Source: Chitinophagaceae bacterium (GTDB lineage Bacteria > Bacteroidota > Bacteroidia > Chitinophagales > Chitinophagaceae). Taken from it: a stretch of DNA of 8,141 nucleotides. The stretch's first letter is position 1, and each line of letters starts with the position of its first letter. The notes beneath the pieces were generated by a model, which saw nothing but the letters and a program-made list of their open reading frames with translations, searched no databases and was not told the DNA's origin. Both the position numbers and the translations under genes were made by a program. The stretch covers positions 1 to 8,141 of the forward strand of contig JACVCQ010000089.1 of the NCBI GenBank assembly GCA_016741945.1, read 5' to 3'. Shown here in pieces: positions 1 to 7,590 of this stretch.

Positions 1-473
1 CATTGGAAGTATCCAATAAAACAGTACCGGTTGAAATCATTGAAAAATGTATTCAACTGGGAAAAGAATTGTTGGATAAACCTATTGTTTTATTGGAAGG
101 TGTGGAAGAAGTATTAGATGCACTGAAAGGAAAATATAAATTGGTGGTTGCTACTAAGGGTGATTTATTGGATCAGGAAAGAAAACTGATCAAATCAGGC
201 TTATCACATTATTTCCATCATATTGAGATCATGTCGGAAAAAAAAGAAGCAGATTATCAAAAGCTAATCAAGCATTTGGACATCCCATTTGAATCATTCA
301 TGATGTTGGGTAATTCCTTAAAGTCTGATGTGATTCCTGTATTAGCCCTTAATGGACATGCAGTACATATTCCTTACCATACTACTTGGGCACATGAAAC
401 TGTGGATGGAGATATCAAACACTCTAACTTCAAACAAGTAACAACGATTAAAGAAGTATTATCTTTTCTATAG
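1..473 (+). CDS. HAD-family hydrolase, 5'-truncated
   Basis: This is the C-terminal 157 or so residues of a haloacid-dehalogenase-superfamily hydrolase, probably a small-molecule phosphatase of the cytoplasm; its substrate cannot be told from sequence. The reading frame is open to the left edge, and the nucleophile motif DxDxT is missing because it lies upstream of the window. What remains fits the HAD core: a motif II threonine in LVVATKGD (residue 51 counted from base 3), a motif III lysine in SEKK (about residue 80), and motif IV as GNSLKSD (103-109). The usual GDS is GNS here, which I recall as common in YjjG/Gph-like members and not a sign of decay. The conserved PYHTTWAHE follows. The apparent TTG start at base 3 is an artefact of the edge. 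The stop codon is two bases before the next gene, so the two are very likely co-transcribed and perhaps translationally coupled. Confidence 0.85.
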   Translation, partial: LEVSNKTVPVEIIEKCIQLGKELLDKPIVLLEGVEEVLDALKGKYKLVVATKGDLLDQERKLIKSGLSHYFHHIEIMSEKKEADYQKLIKHLDIPFESFMMLGNSLKSDVIPVLALNGHAVHIPYHTTWAHETVDGDIKHSNFKQVTTIKEVLSFL

Positions 474-475
474 CC

Positions 476-1102
476 ATGAGAACCCTACTCGATATTGAAA
501 CCTGGAATCGTAAAGATCAGTTTCGCTTTTTTAGTCAGTTTGAAGAACCTTTTTTTGGGATTACGGTACAGGTTGATTGCACAGAGGCTTACGCATATGC
601 AAAAGCAAATAACCATTCTTTTTTCTTGTATTACCTTTACCAATCACTAAAAGCTGCAAATCAAATCGAGCCATTTAAGTACCGAATTGTTGAAGGCGAT
701 GTATATCAATATGATATCGTAAATGCTTCTCCTACGATCAATAGACCGGATGGCACTTTTGGCTTTTCTTATATGGATTATCATCCTGATTTTGAAACTT
801 TCGCTACTTCAGCACAAAACACTATGAACGAAGTAAGAAACAGTAGCGGTTTGATTCCCGCTGTTTCAGGTGAAAACGTGATCCATTATTCATCCATTCC
901 TTGGATCAATTTCACAAGTTTATCACATGCCAGAAGCTTTTCATTCAAAGATTCTTGTCCGAAAATTTCTTTTGGCAAAATGGTTGAAACAAATGGCAGA
1001 AAACAAATGCCCTTATCTATTCATGCACATCATGCTTTGATGGATGGATTTCATGTTGGTCAATACATTGATCTATATCAACAGCTATTATCTGAACAAT
1101 AA
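476..1102 (+). CDS. Chloramphenicol acetyltransferase-like protein (CatA fold)
   Basis: A complete 208-residue protein of the trimeric chloramphenicol acetyltransferase family (family members are about 210-220 residues), expected to transfer acetyl from acetyl-CoA to a hydroxyl group in the cytoplasm. The catalytic signature is present near the C-terminus: HHALMDGFHVGQY at 185-197, with the general-base histidine at 186 and the structural aspartate at 190. The segment PWINFTS (142-148) matches the family's PWxxF stretch with its serine. The following residues, LSHARSF, differ from the FNLN-type sequence of classical resistance enzymes, so the acceptor may not be chloramphenicol. The ATG is two bases after the hydrolase stop. 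The gene ends three bases before the convergent porQ stop and no terminator hairpin is visible between them. It looks like a housekeeping homologue of unknown substrate, not an acquired cassette: no mobile element or resistance gene adjoins it. Confidence 0.85.
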   Translation: MRTLLDIETWNRKDQFRFFSQFEEPFFGITVQVDCTEAYAYAKANNHSFFLYYLYQSLKAANQIEPFKYRIVEGDVYQYDIVNASPTINRPDGTFGFSYMDYHPDFETFATSAQNTMNEVRNSSGLIPAVSGENVIHYSSIPWINFTSLSHARSFSFKDSCPKISFGKMVETNGRKQMPLSIHAHHALMDGFHVGQYIDLYQQLLSEQ

Positions 1103-1105
1103 AAT

Positions 1106-2140
1106 TTAGAGATTCTCTCCTTTCAAATTAAAGTTCAAAGAGAATTGATGAAATAGCTGGCGTTGATAAAAGCCGGTGGCATAGCGTATTTGTAACTTAG
1201 GCAAAAGAATTCCTGCTCCTGCAGAAAATCCATTCAGACCATTGCTGATATTGAAGCCATTCAGTTCTAGTCTCCTTTGAAAATGATATCCTGTACTGAT
1301 TTCTATTTTTTCATCTGGAAAAAATTGTGCTCCTAATACAATATGATTAAAGATTTTTTGCAGCGTATTTTTATTACTAAAATTATCTTCTCCTTCTCCG
1401 GCTCTAAAAAGCGTATCGTTATAAAAATTATTAAACCGATGAAGTTCGTGAATGGTTAAAGAAAATTGGACAGGCGCATTCTGCAATCTCTTTGTAATAC
1501 CGGCCTGTAAGTCAAAGGGAAGTTCTTCCTTCCGTCCGCTACCATCATAAGTATTCCATTGTGTTCCGATATTCTTTACAGTTACACCTGCCTGTAATCC
1601 TTTATCAGGATCATGATAATTCAATCCAATATCCATAGCCAATCCGGAAGAGCGAAATTGTCCATACCCCGAATGAATAAATTTTATCGTAGCCCCATAC
1701 CACCATTTTTCCTTATGTCTTCTAGAAGCTATTACTTGTACCACATAATCGCGGGGATTGAAACCTCCTATGATATTGCCTGCCGCATCTGTTTGATCTA
1801 TGCTTCCGTAATTGAGGTAATTGATCCCAACTCCAATATTTGTATTGGCATTTTCGATATGATATGCTGTACTGATGCTATAGTTGTTGATTCCGGCAAT
1901 GAATGCATTAAAAGAGGTATTAACCTGACGGTGCATTTCTTTTCTTAATAAAGCAGGGTTGTGAAAACTCATCCCAATATCTTTCCCTCCAGACGTAATG
2001 TTAATACCCCCTAACGCTGAAAGTTGTGCAGTATTTGCTTGCTTAAGAAACCCAAATACGGCATTCCCTCCTAGGGTTTGGGCACCCGCAAAGATGACTG
2101 ATACTGATAAGGTCCATAAAATAAAAATCCTGTATACCAC
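1106..2140 (-). CDS. porQ: Type IX secretion system protein PorQ
   Basis: Outer-membrane beta-barrel protein of the PorQ family, a partner in the attachment complex (PorU, PorV, PorQ, PorZ) that processes and anchors type IX secretion cargo at the cell surface. The family's diagnostic N-terminus is clear: QTLGGNAVFGFLK, then ALGGINIT and MSFHNPALL, directly after a signal peptide. The rest is alternating beta-strand sequence ending in a typical aromatic barrel strand (HQFSLNFNLK). I place the start at GTG (2138-2140), giving 344 residues and a compact signal peptide with an arginine near the N-terminus, a hydrophobic core (IFILWTLSVSVIF) and cleavage near AGA/Q. TTG at 2147-2149 is an alternative. 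The only upstream in-frame ATG (2216-2218) lies in the terminator stem of lon and would add an implausible 26-residue extension. Possible promoter boxes lie at 2200-2203 plus 2174-2181, or at 2147-2154; neither is strong. The family call is firm, the start is not. Confidence 0.9.
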   Translation of the reverse strand: MVYRIFILWTLSVSVIFAGAQTLGGNAVFGFLKQANTAQLSALGGINITSGGKDIGMSFHNPALLRKEMHRQVNTSFNAFIAGINNYSISTAYHIENANTNIGVGINYLNYGSIDQTDAAGNIIGGFNPRDYVVQVIASRRHKEKWWYGATIKFIHSGYGQFRSSGLAMDIGLNYHDPDKGLQAGVTVKNIGTQWNTYDGSGRKEELPFDLQAGITKRLQNAPVQFSLTIHELHRFNNFYNDTLFRAGEGEDNFSNKNTLQKIFNHIVLGAQFFPDEKIEISTGYHFQRRLELNGFNISNGLNGFSAGAGILLPKLQIRYATGFYQRQLFHQFSLNFNLKGENL

Positions 2141-2200
2141 TATACTCAAATCTACAATATGTATGGTTGTATAAGAAATTATTACAGGTGGGATAGACTC

Positions 2201-2231
2201 AAAAAAGAAATCCCCCATGGAGATGGGGGAT
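2201..2231 (-). terminator. Rho-independent terminator after lon
   Basis: A perfect 9-bp inverted repeat, ATCCCCCAT (2210-2218) and ATGGGGGAT (2223-2231), with a 4-base loop. On the minus strand it is followed by TTT, C and six T (2210 down to 2201). It lies about 90 bases after the lon stop and before porQ, in the right orientation to end the lon transcript. A false in-frame ATG for porQ sits inside the stem. Confidence 0.88.
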
Positions 2232-2323
2232 CTTAACCCTTAAAACAACCAACATGAAGAAAATGTTGATGTTTAAATAACACACCTGTCTTTGAAAAGT
2301 TCAGACAGTTAAAAATTTTAATG

Positions 2324-4726
2324 TCACGCCAATGCAATATCTACCACCTGCTGCATGGTTTTAACATAATGGAATTCTACACCTTTGATATAGTCGCCCT
2401 CAATTTCTTTGACATCTTTTTCATTCTGCCAGCAAAGTATGATTTCTTTCAAGCCGGATCTTTTTGCTGCCAGTACTTTTTCTTTGATACCCCCTACTGG
2501 TAGTACTTGTCCACGCAGTGTAATTTCACCGGTCATTGCCAAATAAGGTTTTACTTTTCGGCCTGTAAATGCAGAAGCCAATGATGTAAGCATTGTAATG
2601 CCTGCACTCGGTCCATCTTTTGGAACCGCCCCTTCCGGCACATGAATATGAATGGCTTTTTTTGAGAACTCTTCCGGATCAATGCCATATTTACGGGCAT
2701 TGGCCTGTAAATAGCTGAGTGCAGTGCTGGCGCTTTCTTTCATCACATTTCCCAAGTTACCGGTAAGTTTGAGTTCTCCTTTTCCTTCTCCAAGAATGGT
2801 TTCGATGAATAAAATATCTCCACCCAAATAGGTCCATGCCAATCCAACGGCCACACCCGGCATATTGGCCGTTTTATAAATTTCATTACTGTATCTGGCC
2901 TGTCCGAGTATCTTTTCTACATCCGGTAATGTAAGGGCAGACTTTACTTTGTTTTTGATGGCCAATTCTTTTGCCTGGTACCGCATCAATGCAGCTAGTT
3001 GTCTATCCAACTCACGAACCCCACTTTCACGGGTATAGTTCTCAATGACTTTTTCCAATACTTTATCATTGATCTTGATATTCACTTTTGCCAATCCATG
3101 TGCTTCTTTTTGCTTGGGTAACAAGTGACGTTTAGCTATCTCGACTTTTTCTTCAACCGCATATCCACTCAAATCAATGATTTCCAGACGATCGCGCAAA
3201 GCCGGCTGAATATTTTGAAGATTATTGGCAGTTGCGATGAATAATACTTTACTTAAATCATATTCCAACTCTAAATAGTTATCATAGAAGGTATTATTCT
3301 GTTCCGGATCTAGTACTTCCAATAAAGCAGAAGACGGATCTCCACGGAAATCATTCCCAATTTTATCAATTTCATCCAGAATCATCACCGGATTGGAGGA
3401 CTTACATTTACGAATATTTTGCAAAATACGTCCGGGCATTGCACCGATATAAGTTTTCCTGTGACCTCGAATTTCACTCTCATCATGCATGCCACCCAAA
3501 CTTAATCGAACATATTTTCTACCAATCGCATGGGCGATGGATCGTCCCAAAGAAGTTTTACCTATTCCTGGAGGACCTAAGAAACATAATATTGGGCTTT
3601 TCATATCACCTTTCAATTTGAGAACGGCGAGGTATTCGAGGATACGGCTTTTGATCTTCGTCATACCATAATGATCTATATCCAACACTTTTTGGGCGTT
3701 TTTCAGGTCATAATTATCATCGGTATGTTCATTCCAAGGAAGATCCAGCATGAGATCCAAGTGATTGTACACCACAGAATAATCTGGGGTACTGGGATGC
3801 ATACGCTCCAGTTTTTCAATCCCTGATTTAAAAAGGGTTTTAGCAGCATCGGGCCATTTCTTGCCTTCGGCTTTTTTCTTCATTTCTGCAATCTCACGTT
3901 CGTTGGTATCGCCACCCAGCTCTTCTTTGATACTTTTGAGTTGCTGTTGAAGAAAATAATCTCTTTGCTGTTTGTCTATTTCAGTACGCGTTTTATTGGT
4001 GACTTTGTCCTTCAGTTCAGCAAATTGTAGTTCTCGTTGTAGAATATGAATCAGTTTTTCTGCGCGTTGATGGATATCATGGATTTCTAATAACCCTTGT
4101 TTTTCAGCCAGTTCACTATTTAGGTTACTGCTTACAAAGTTGATCAAAAAAGAAGGATTTTCGATATTCTTGAGGATAATCGACGCTTCAGTGGGCAAAT
4201 TGGGTGATAACTGGATGATTTGTGTAGCCAAGTCCTTGATACTGCTTACAATAGCATCAAAATCTTCATGTGAAGGAAGTTCATCTTCTGCCAGCATTCG
4301 AATTGATGCTCTGAAATAAGGATCTTCTAAATCCATTTTGAGTAGTTCGAAACGCTTCTTACCTTGAATAATGATGGTAGTACCACCATCCGCCATTTTA
4401 ATAAGCTTGATGATTTTAGCGATTGTACCGATGGCACAAAGATCTTTGGGTTCAGGATCTTCAATATTGGCATCTTTCTGGGCAACTACGCCAATCAGTT
4501 TATCGGTTTTATAGGCTTCATTGACGGCTTTAATACTTTTATCTCGCCCCACCGTTATCGGCAAAACAACACCCGGAAACAAAACAGTATTACGCAATGG
4601 AAGAATAGGAAGGGTTTCTGGTATCACGGTATCCTTGTCAAATTCACCATCTGTTTCATTGATGGGGATGATGGGCATGAAATCAGTCTCGTCTTCTGCT
4701 CTAAAAAAAAGTTTCTCTTTCAACAT
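2324..4726 (-). CDS. lon: ATP-dependent protease Lon
   Basis: Complete 800-residue LonA protease (E. coli Lon has 784), a cytoplasmic hexamer that unfolds and degrades damaged and regulatory proteins. Domains in order: N-terminal substrate-binding LON domain (about 38-235), with the usual LPILPLRNTVLFPG opening at 39-52; a coiled helical linker (about 235-340) with the DYFLQQQLKSIKEELG element at 256-271; the AAA+ module with Walker A GPPGIGKT (384-391), Walker B ILDEIDK (449-455), sensor NN at 501-502 and arginine-finger region RDR (511-513); and the C-terminal serine protease domain with the catalytic dyad Ser707 in KDGPSAG and Lys750 in GGIKEK. The dyad spacing of 43 residues equals that of E. 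coli Ser679/Lys722. The ATG gives the full N-terminal domain. It is transcribed alone: the lipoprotein terminator lies upstream and its own terminator downstream. No CIRCE-type heat-shock operator is visible. Confidence 0.98.
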   Translation of the reverse strand: MLKEKLFFRAEDETDFMPIIPINETDGEFDKDTVIPETLPILPLRNTVLFPGVVLPITVGRDKSIKAVNEAYKTDKLIGVVAQKDANIEDPEPKDLCAIGTIAKIIKLIKMADGGTTIIIQGKKRFELLKMDLEDPYFRASIRMLAEDELPSHEDFDAIVSSIKDLATQIIQLSPNLPTEASIILKNIENPSFLINFVSSNLNSELAEKQGLLEIHDIHQRAEKLIHILQRELQFAELKDKVTNKTRTEIDKQQRDYFLQQQLKSIKEELGGDTNEREIAEMKKKAEGKKWPDAAKTLFKSGIEKLERMHPSTPDYSVVYNHLDLMLDLPWNEHTDDNYDLKNAQKVLDIDHYGMTKIKSRILEYLAVLKLKGDMKSPILCFLGPPGIGKTSLGRSIAHAIGRKYVRLSLGGMHDESEIRGHRKTYIGAMPGRILQNIRKCKSSNPVMILDEIDKIGNDFRGDPSSALLEVLDPEQNNTFYDNYLELEYDLSKVLFIATANNLQNIQPALRDRLEIIDLSGYAVEEKVEIAKRHLLPKQKEAHGLAKVNIKINDKVLEKVIENYTRESGVRELDRQLAALMRYQAKELAIKNKVKSALTLPDVEKILGQARYSNEIYKTANMPGVAVGLAWTYLGGDILFIETILGEGKGELKLTGNLGNVMKESASTALSYLQANARKYGIDPEEFSKKAIHIHVPEGAVPKDGPSAGITMLTSLASAFTGRKVKPYLAMTGEITLRGQVLPVGGIKEKVLAAKRSGLKEIILCWQNEKDVKEIEGDYIKGVEFHYVKTMQQVVDIALA

Positions 4727-4793
4727 AAATAATATATCAATCTTAAGTCATAATGTCACATAAACCAATACCGGTTCAAGCAAGCTAAGTCGG

Positions 4794-4801
4794 CAAAAAT
4801 A
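4794..4801 (-). promoter_or_regulatory. Candidate -7 box of the lon promoter
   Basis: The minus strand reads TATTTTTG, a full match to the Bacteroidota -7 element TAnnTTTG, about 70 bases before the lon ATG and after the upstream terminator. A matching -33 TTTG is not found at the usual 19-base spacing, so the assignment rests on one box and on position. Confidence 0.4.
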
Positions 4802-4855
4802 AGTCAATATTGGTGCCATGAAGGATAAAAGAGTGTGACTGGTACAAACTGTCGT

Positions 4856-4884
4856 AAAAAAAATCTCCCACCAGAGGCGGGAGA
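4856..4884 (-). terminator. Rho-independent terminator after the lipoprotein gene
   Basis: On the minus strand TCTCCCGCC (4884-4876) pairs with GGTGGGAGA (4872-4864) across a 3-base loop, nine pairs with one G-U, followed by eight T (4863-4856). It lies 67 bases after the lipoprotein stop. On the plus strand the G-U becomes a mismatch and no T-run follows, so it works in the minus direction only. Confidence 0.9.
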
Positions 4885-4891
4885 CTTTTCA

Positions 4892-4925
4892 TTCCGCCTT
4901 AGGCGGAAAAGCTTCTTGCAAGAAG
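4892..4925. repeat. Two adjacent palindromes in the lipoprotein 3' untranslated region
   Basis: The first (4892-4908) is TTCCGCC, TTA, GGCGGAA. Its 15-base core (4893-4907) is the reverse complement of the core found at 7702-7716 and 8043-8057. The second (4912-4925) is the perfect palindrome CTTCTTGCAAGAAG. With the terminator they form three consecutive hairpins between the lipoprotein stop and the end of its transcript. The first looks like a dispersed short palindromic repeat; its origin is not known to me. Confidence 0.75.
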
Positions 4926-4951
4926 TAATATTGTCTAAAAAACAAATACTA

Positions 4952-5146
4952 CTAGTGAGCAGCTGGAGCAGCAGCTGAAGAATCAGTTGTAGCAGCAGCA
5001 GAAGAATCTGTAGTTGCAGTTGAATCAGTTGCAGCAGGAGCTACAGTTTCAGTTGCAGTTGAATCAGTTGTTGCTTCTTTGTTTTCACCTGAATTACATG
5101 CAGTCATGAAACCTGCAACAGCCAAAATTGCGAATACTTTTTTCAT
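4952..5146 (-). CDS. Small Ala/Ser/Thr-rich lipoprotein of unknown function
   Basis: A 64-residue protein with a clear lipoprotein signal peptide: MKK, a hydrophobic core (VFAILAVAGFM) and Cys17 after MTA, where signal peptidase II would cleave and lipid be attached. The mature part is only 48 residues, made almost wholly of A, T, S, D and P with recurring TDSTAT and TDSSAA units and no predicted fold. Such peptides recur in Chitinophagaceae from memory, but I know of no function. The charged start of the mature chain (CNSGENKE) may direct it to the cell surface, which is inference. The coding DNA contains a 20-base direct repeat (5012-5031 and 5051-5070) spaced 39 bases, exactly 13 codons, so the length probably varies by slippage in frame. 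It has its own consensus promoter and terminator, which suggests a well-expressed, independently controlled gene and not an operon tail of der. Confidence 0.8.
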   Translation of the reverse strand: MKKVFAILAVAGFMTACNSGENKEATTDSTATETVAPAATDSTATTDSSAAATTDSSAAAPAAH

Positions 5147-5180
5147 TGTACTTGTTTTTTTGAGTTTTTTTATTTGGGCG

Positions 5181-5211
5181 CAAAGATAGCGGTCGTTTTT
5201 GCTTTTACAAA
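5181..5211 (-). promoter_or_regulatory. Consensus Bacteroidota promoter of the lipoprotein gene
   Basis: On the minus strand TTTG (5211-5208) is followed after exactly 19 bases by TATCTTTG (5188-5181), a complete match to the Bacteroidota housekeeping promoter TTTG-N19-TAnnTTTG. Transcription would begin near 5175, leaving an A-rich leader of about 28 bases before the ATG at 5146. The -33 box starts 17 bases after the der stop. Confidence 0.85.
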
Positions 5212-5227
5212 TTTTTAACAGACTTTT

Positions 5228-6541
5228 TTACTTTTTTCTGAAGAATATTCTCACAGGCACTCCTTTAAAATTAAAGTTGGAACGGAGCTGATTTTCTAAA
5301 TAATTACGATATGGCATCTTAATATCATCCGGATAATTTGTAAAAAAGGCAAAAGAGGGCACTACGGTTGGCAGTTGCGTCACATATTTAATTTTTACAG
5401 TATTACCTCTTACTACTGGTGCATGGTATGCCTGAACAGCTTTTAACATCACATCATTAAGTTGTGAGGTTGGGATCTTACGCCTCTTATTATCATATAC
5501 TTCTAAGGCCATTTCAATGGCCTTAAAGATGCGGGTTTTATCTTTAACCGAAATAAAAAGTACAGGCACATCGGTAAACGGAGCGATTTTGGATTTTAAA
5601 GTTTTTTCATAATCACGTGCTGTATTTGTCTCTTTTTGAATGAGATCCCACTTATTTACTAACACTACAACCCCTTTTCCTTTGCGGGTAGCCAAGCTAA
5701 AAATAGTAACATCCTGGGCTGTAATTCCTTTATCTGCATCGAGCACAAGCAAACAAACATCTGCCTCATCCATTGCCTTAATGGCCCGAATGATGGAATA
5801 AAACTCGAGGTCATCCTTTTCTTTACTTTTCTTTCGAATACCGGCAGTATCGATCAAGATAAATTCCTTTTGGAACAATTTATAATGGGTATGGATAGTA
5901 TCCCTAGTCGTACCGGCAATATCACTTACAATAGTACGCTCTTCACCAATCAATGCATTCAATAGAGATGATTTTCCAACATTTGGCTGACCAATGATGG
6001 CAAATTTAGGCAGTTGATCTTCCTCCAATACTTCTGCTGAATCTGCATCAGATATTCCTGCTGCAATAGCATCCATCAACTCGCCTGTTCCGCTACCTGA
6101 AATACTGCTAATGAAGAAGTTATGAGTGAAACCTAAACTATAAAACTCAGTAGCTTCTAACTCACGGGTACCATTATCAACCTTATTTACTACAACATAA
6201 ACCGGCTTGGTAGTTCGACGTAACATATCTGCCATCGACTCATCCAGATCGGTTATGCCAGTCGCCACATCAACCATGAAAATGATAGCATTGGCTTCAT
6301 CAATGGCAATTTTCACTTGTTTGCGGATCTCTTTTTCAAAAATATCTTCGGTATTGGGCACAAAACCACCGGTATCGATTAAGTTGAATACTTTGCCATT
6401 CCAGTCAGCAATACCATATTGACGGTCGCGCGTAACCCCACTGATATCATCTACTATGGCTTTTCGTCTTTCTAATAAACGATTAAAGAATGTACTCTTC
6501 CCCACGTTTGGTCTACCCACAATTGCTACTGTATAACCCAT
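5228..6541 (-). CDS. der: Ribosome biogenesis GTPase Der (EngA)
   Basis: Complete 437-residue Der, the essential GTPase with two tandem G domains that acts in assembly of the 50S ribosomal subunit in the cytoplasm. First G domain: G1 GRPNVGKST (9-17), G3 DTGG (56-59), G4 NKVD (119-122). Second: G1 GQPNVGKSS (184-192), G3 DTAG (231-234), G4 NKWD (296-299). The KH-like C-terminal domain covers about 350-437 and ends in basic RIFFRKK. Length and all nucleotide-binding motifs are normal. The ATG lies directly before the first G domain, as in the family. Era is 42 bases upstream on the same strand with no terminator between, so the two ribosome-assembly GTPases are probably one transcript. No hairpin terminator follows der; the lipoprotein promoter begins almost at its stop codon. 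Confidence 0.98.
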   Translation of the reverse strand: MGYTVAIVGRPNVGKSTFFNRLLERRKAIVDDISGVTRDRQYGIADWNGKVFNLIDTGGFVPNTEDIFEKEIRKQVKIAIDEANAIIFMVDVATGITDLDESMADMLRRTTKPVYVVVNKVDNGTRELEATEFYSLGFTHNFFISSISGSGTGELMDAIAAGISDADSAEVLEEDQLPKFAIIGQPNVGKSSLLNALIGEERTIVSDIAGTTRDTIHTHYKLFQKEFILIDTAGIRKKSKEKDDLEFYSIIRAIKAMDEADVCLLVLDADKGITAQDVTIFSLATRKGKGVVVLVNKWDLIQKETNTARDYEKTLKSKIAPFTDVPVLFISVKDKTRIFKAIEMALEVYDNKRRKIPTSQLNDVMLKAVQAYHAPVVRGNTVKIKYVTQLPTVVPSFAFFTNYPDDIKMPYRNYLENQLRSNFNFKGVPVRIFFRKK

Positions 6542-6583
6542 ATTTTAAATTGATTTAAATACTCTAATTAATTGATAATCATA

Positions 6584-7456
6584 TTATTGATACCCATATT
6601 CATTCAACTGCATTTCATTGTCACGCCATTTAGGACGAACTTTAATAAAAAGTTCAAGAAACACTTTCCTTCCAATAAAAGCCTCGATATCTTTTCTAGC
6701 CAAGGTCCCTACTTCTTTTATCATCTTGCCTTTATCACCAATGATGATTGCTTTTTGACTCTCTCTTTGTACAATAATATCCGCTTGAATTTTGACCAGG
6801 CTTTCTTTTTCTTTAAACTCATTGACCATCACTGCCGTATGGTAAGGGATTTCATCCCCAAAAAGTTCATAGATCTTTTCCCGTATCATTTCGCTTACAA
6901 AAAACTTGGTAGGTAAATCACTTAAATCTTCCTCATTGTAAAAAGGAACTCCTACCGGCAAAAATGTCAGAATGGCATCTAACAGTTTCTGAAGATGAAC
7001 TTTCTGAAGGGCAGATATTTTGATCAGTTGCTTGCAATAAGGCTTAGTTGCAAAGAAAGCCTCTGCTTCAGCAATCTTACCATTGGCAGCCTTATCGATC
7101 TTATTTAAGACAAGTAAAGCTGGCACTTTTAACCGAAGTGAAGAAAAAATCGCATCACATTCTTGAAAATCGTCATTGGCATCTACCATCAATAAAGCTA
7201 GGTCTGCATCTTCCAAAGCCCCTTTTACTGAATCCATCATCCGTTGGTGGAGTTTGTACTTGGGGTCAATAATACCCGGCGTATCGGAAAATATGATCTG
7301 ATACTCGCCCGGTTGATTCAAAAATGCCTTGATACGATGACGGGTAGTTTGAACCCTAGGGGATACAATAGCCATTTTCTCCCCTATCAAAGCATTCAAT
7401 AAAGTGCTTTTGCCGGCATTGGGTTTACCAAATATGTTGACGAAACCTGATTTCAT
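6584..7456 (-). CDS. era: GTPase Era
   Basis: Complete 290-residue Era (E. coli Era has 301), an essential GTPase that binds the 3' end of 16S rRNA and helps mature the 30S subunit. The G domain has G1 GKPNAGKST (10-18), switch I with the usual TTRHRI (37-42), G3 DTPG (58-61), G4 NKID (118-121) and G5 SAL (148-150). The C-terminal KH domain (about 200-280) contains the GxxG loop GDKG (240-243) after the family's AIIIG, then GRKVFLELFIKVRPKWRDN (262-280). The ATG gives the standard N-terminus ending just before the P-loop strand. It heads an apparent era-der operon with a candidate promoter at 7494-7524. Nothing is truncated or odd. Confidence 0.97.
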   Translation of the reverse strand: MKSGFVNIFGKPNAGKSTLLNALIGEKMAIVSPRVQTTRHRIKAFLNQPGEYQIIFSDTPGIIDPKYKLHQRMMDSVKGALEDADLALLMVDANDDFQECDAIFSSLRLKVPALLVLNKIDKAANGKIAEAEAFFATKPYCKQLIKISALQKVHLQKLLDAILTFLPVGVPFYNEEDLSDLPTKFFVSEMIREKIYELFGDEIPYHTAVMVNEFKEKESLVKIQADIIVQRESQKAIIIGDKGKMIKEVGTLARKDIEAFIGRKVFLELFIKVRPKWRDNEMQLNEYGYQ

Positions 7457-7493
7457 ATACTAAATTTTAAGGATTAGTAAATCCGGCTTAAGT

Positions 7494-7524
7494 CAAAGGA
7501 AACTCAAAAAGAGAATAAAACAAC
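7494..7524 (-). promoter_or_regulatory. Candidate promoter of era-der
   Basis: The minus strand reads GTTG (7524-7521), 19 bases, then TTCCTTTG (7501-7494). Each box has one mismatch to TTTG-N19-TAnnTTTG and the spacing is exact. It would give a leader of about 30 bases before the era ATG at 7456, containing a small inverted repeat (GGATT at 7471-7475, AATCC at 7480-7484). Confidence 0.55.
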
Positions 7525-7590
7525 AGGAGACAAATAAACAAACACCTGTCCAAGTAGTTATTCAGTATCCAGAGTAGCCTCTAGCCGAAA

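Noticed and set aside
1613..1948. 111-codon plus-strand frame within porQ
   Set aside because: It is antisense to a clear porQ coding region and resembles no family.
2254..2280. Plus-strand mini-frame MKKMLMFK as a leader peptide
   Set aside because: Eight codons with no gene following on that strand; it lies between lon and porQ, both on the minus strand.
2286..2308. Hairpin CTGTC/GACAG directly after lon as its terminator
   Set aside because: It needs a bulge and has no T-run on the minus strand; the hairpin at 2201-2231 is far better.
4364..4763. Plus-strand frames opposite the lon start
   Set aside because: Shadows of the Lon N-terminal domain; low-complexity composition and no recognisable motif.
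4771..4790. CTTGAA upstream of lon as a sigma-32-type heat-shock -35 box
   Set aside because: Bacteroidota lack a typical sigma-32, and no matching -10 box is present at the right spacing.
6572..6916. 114-codon plus-strand frame opposite the end of era
   Set aside because: Antisense to the Era KH domain and rich in Phe from A-rich antisense codons.
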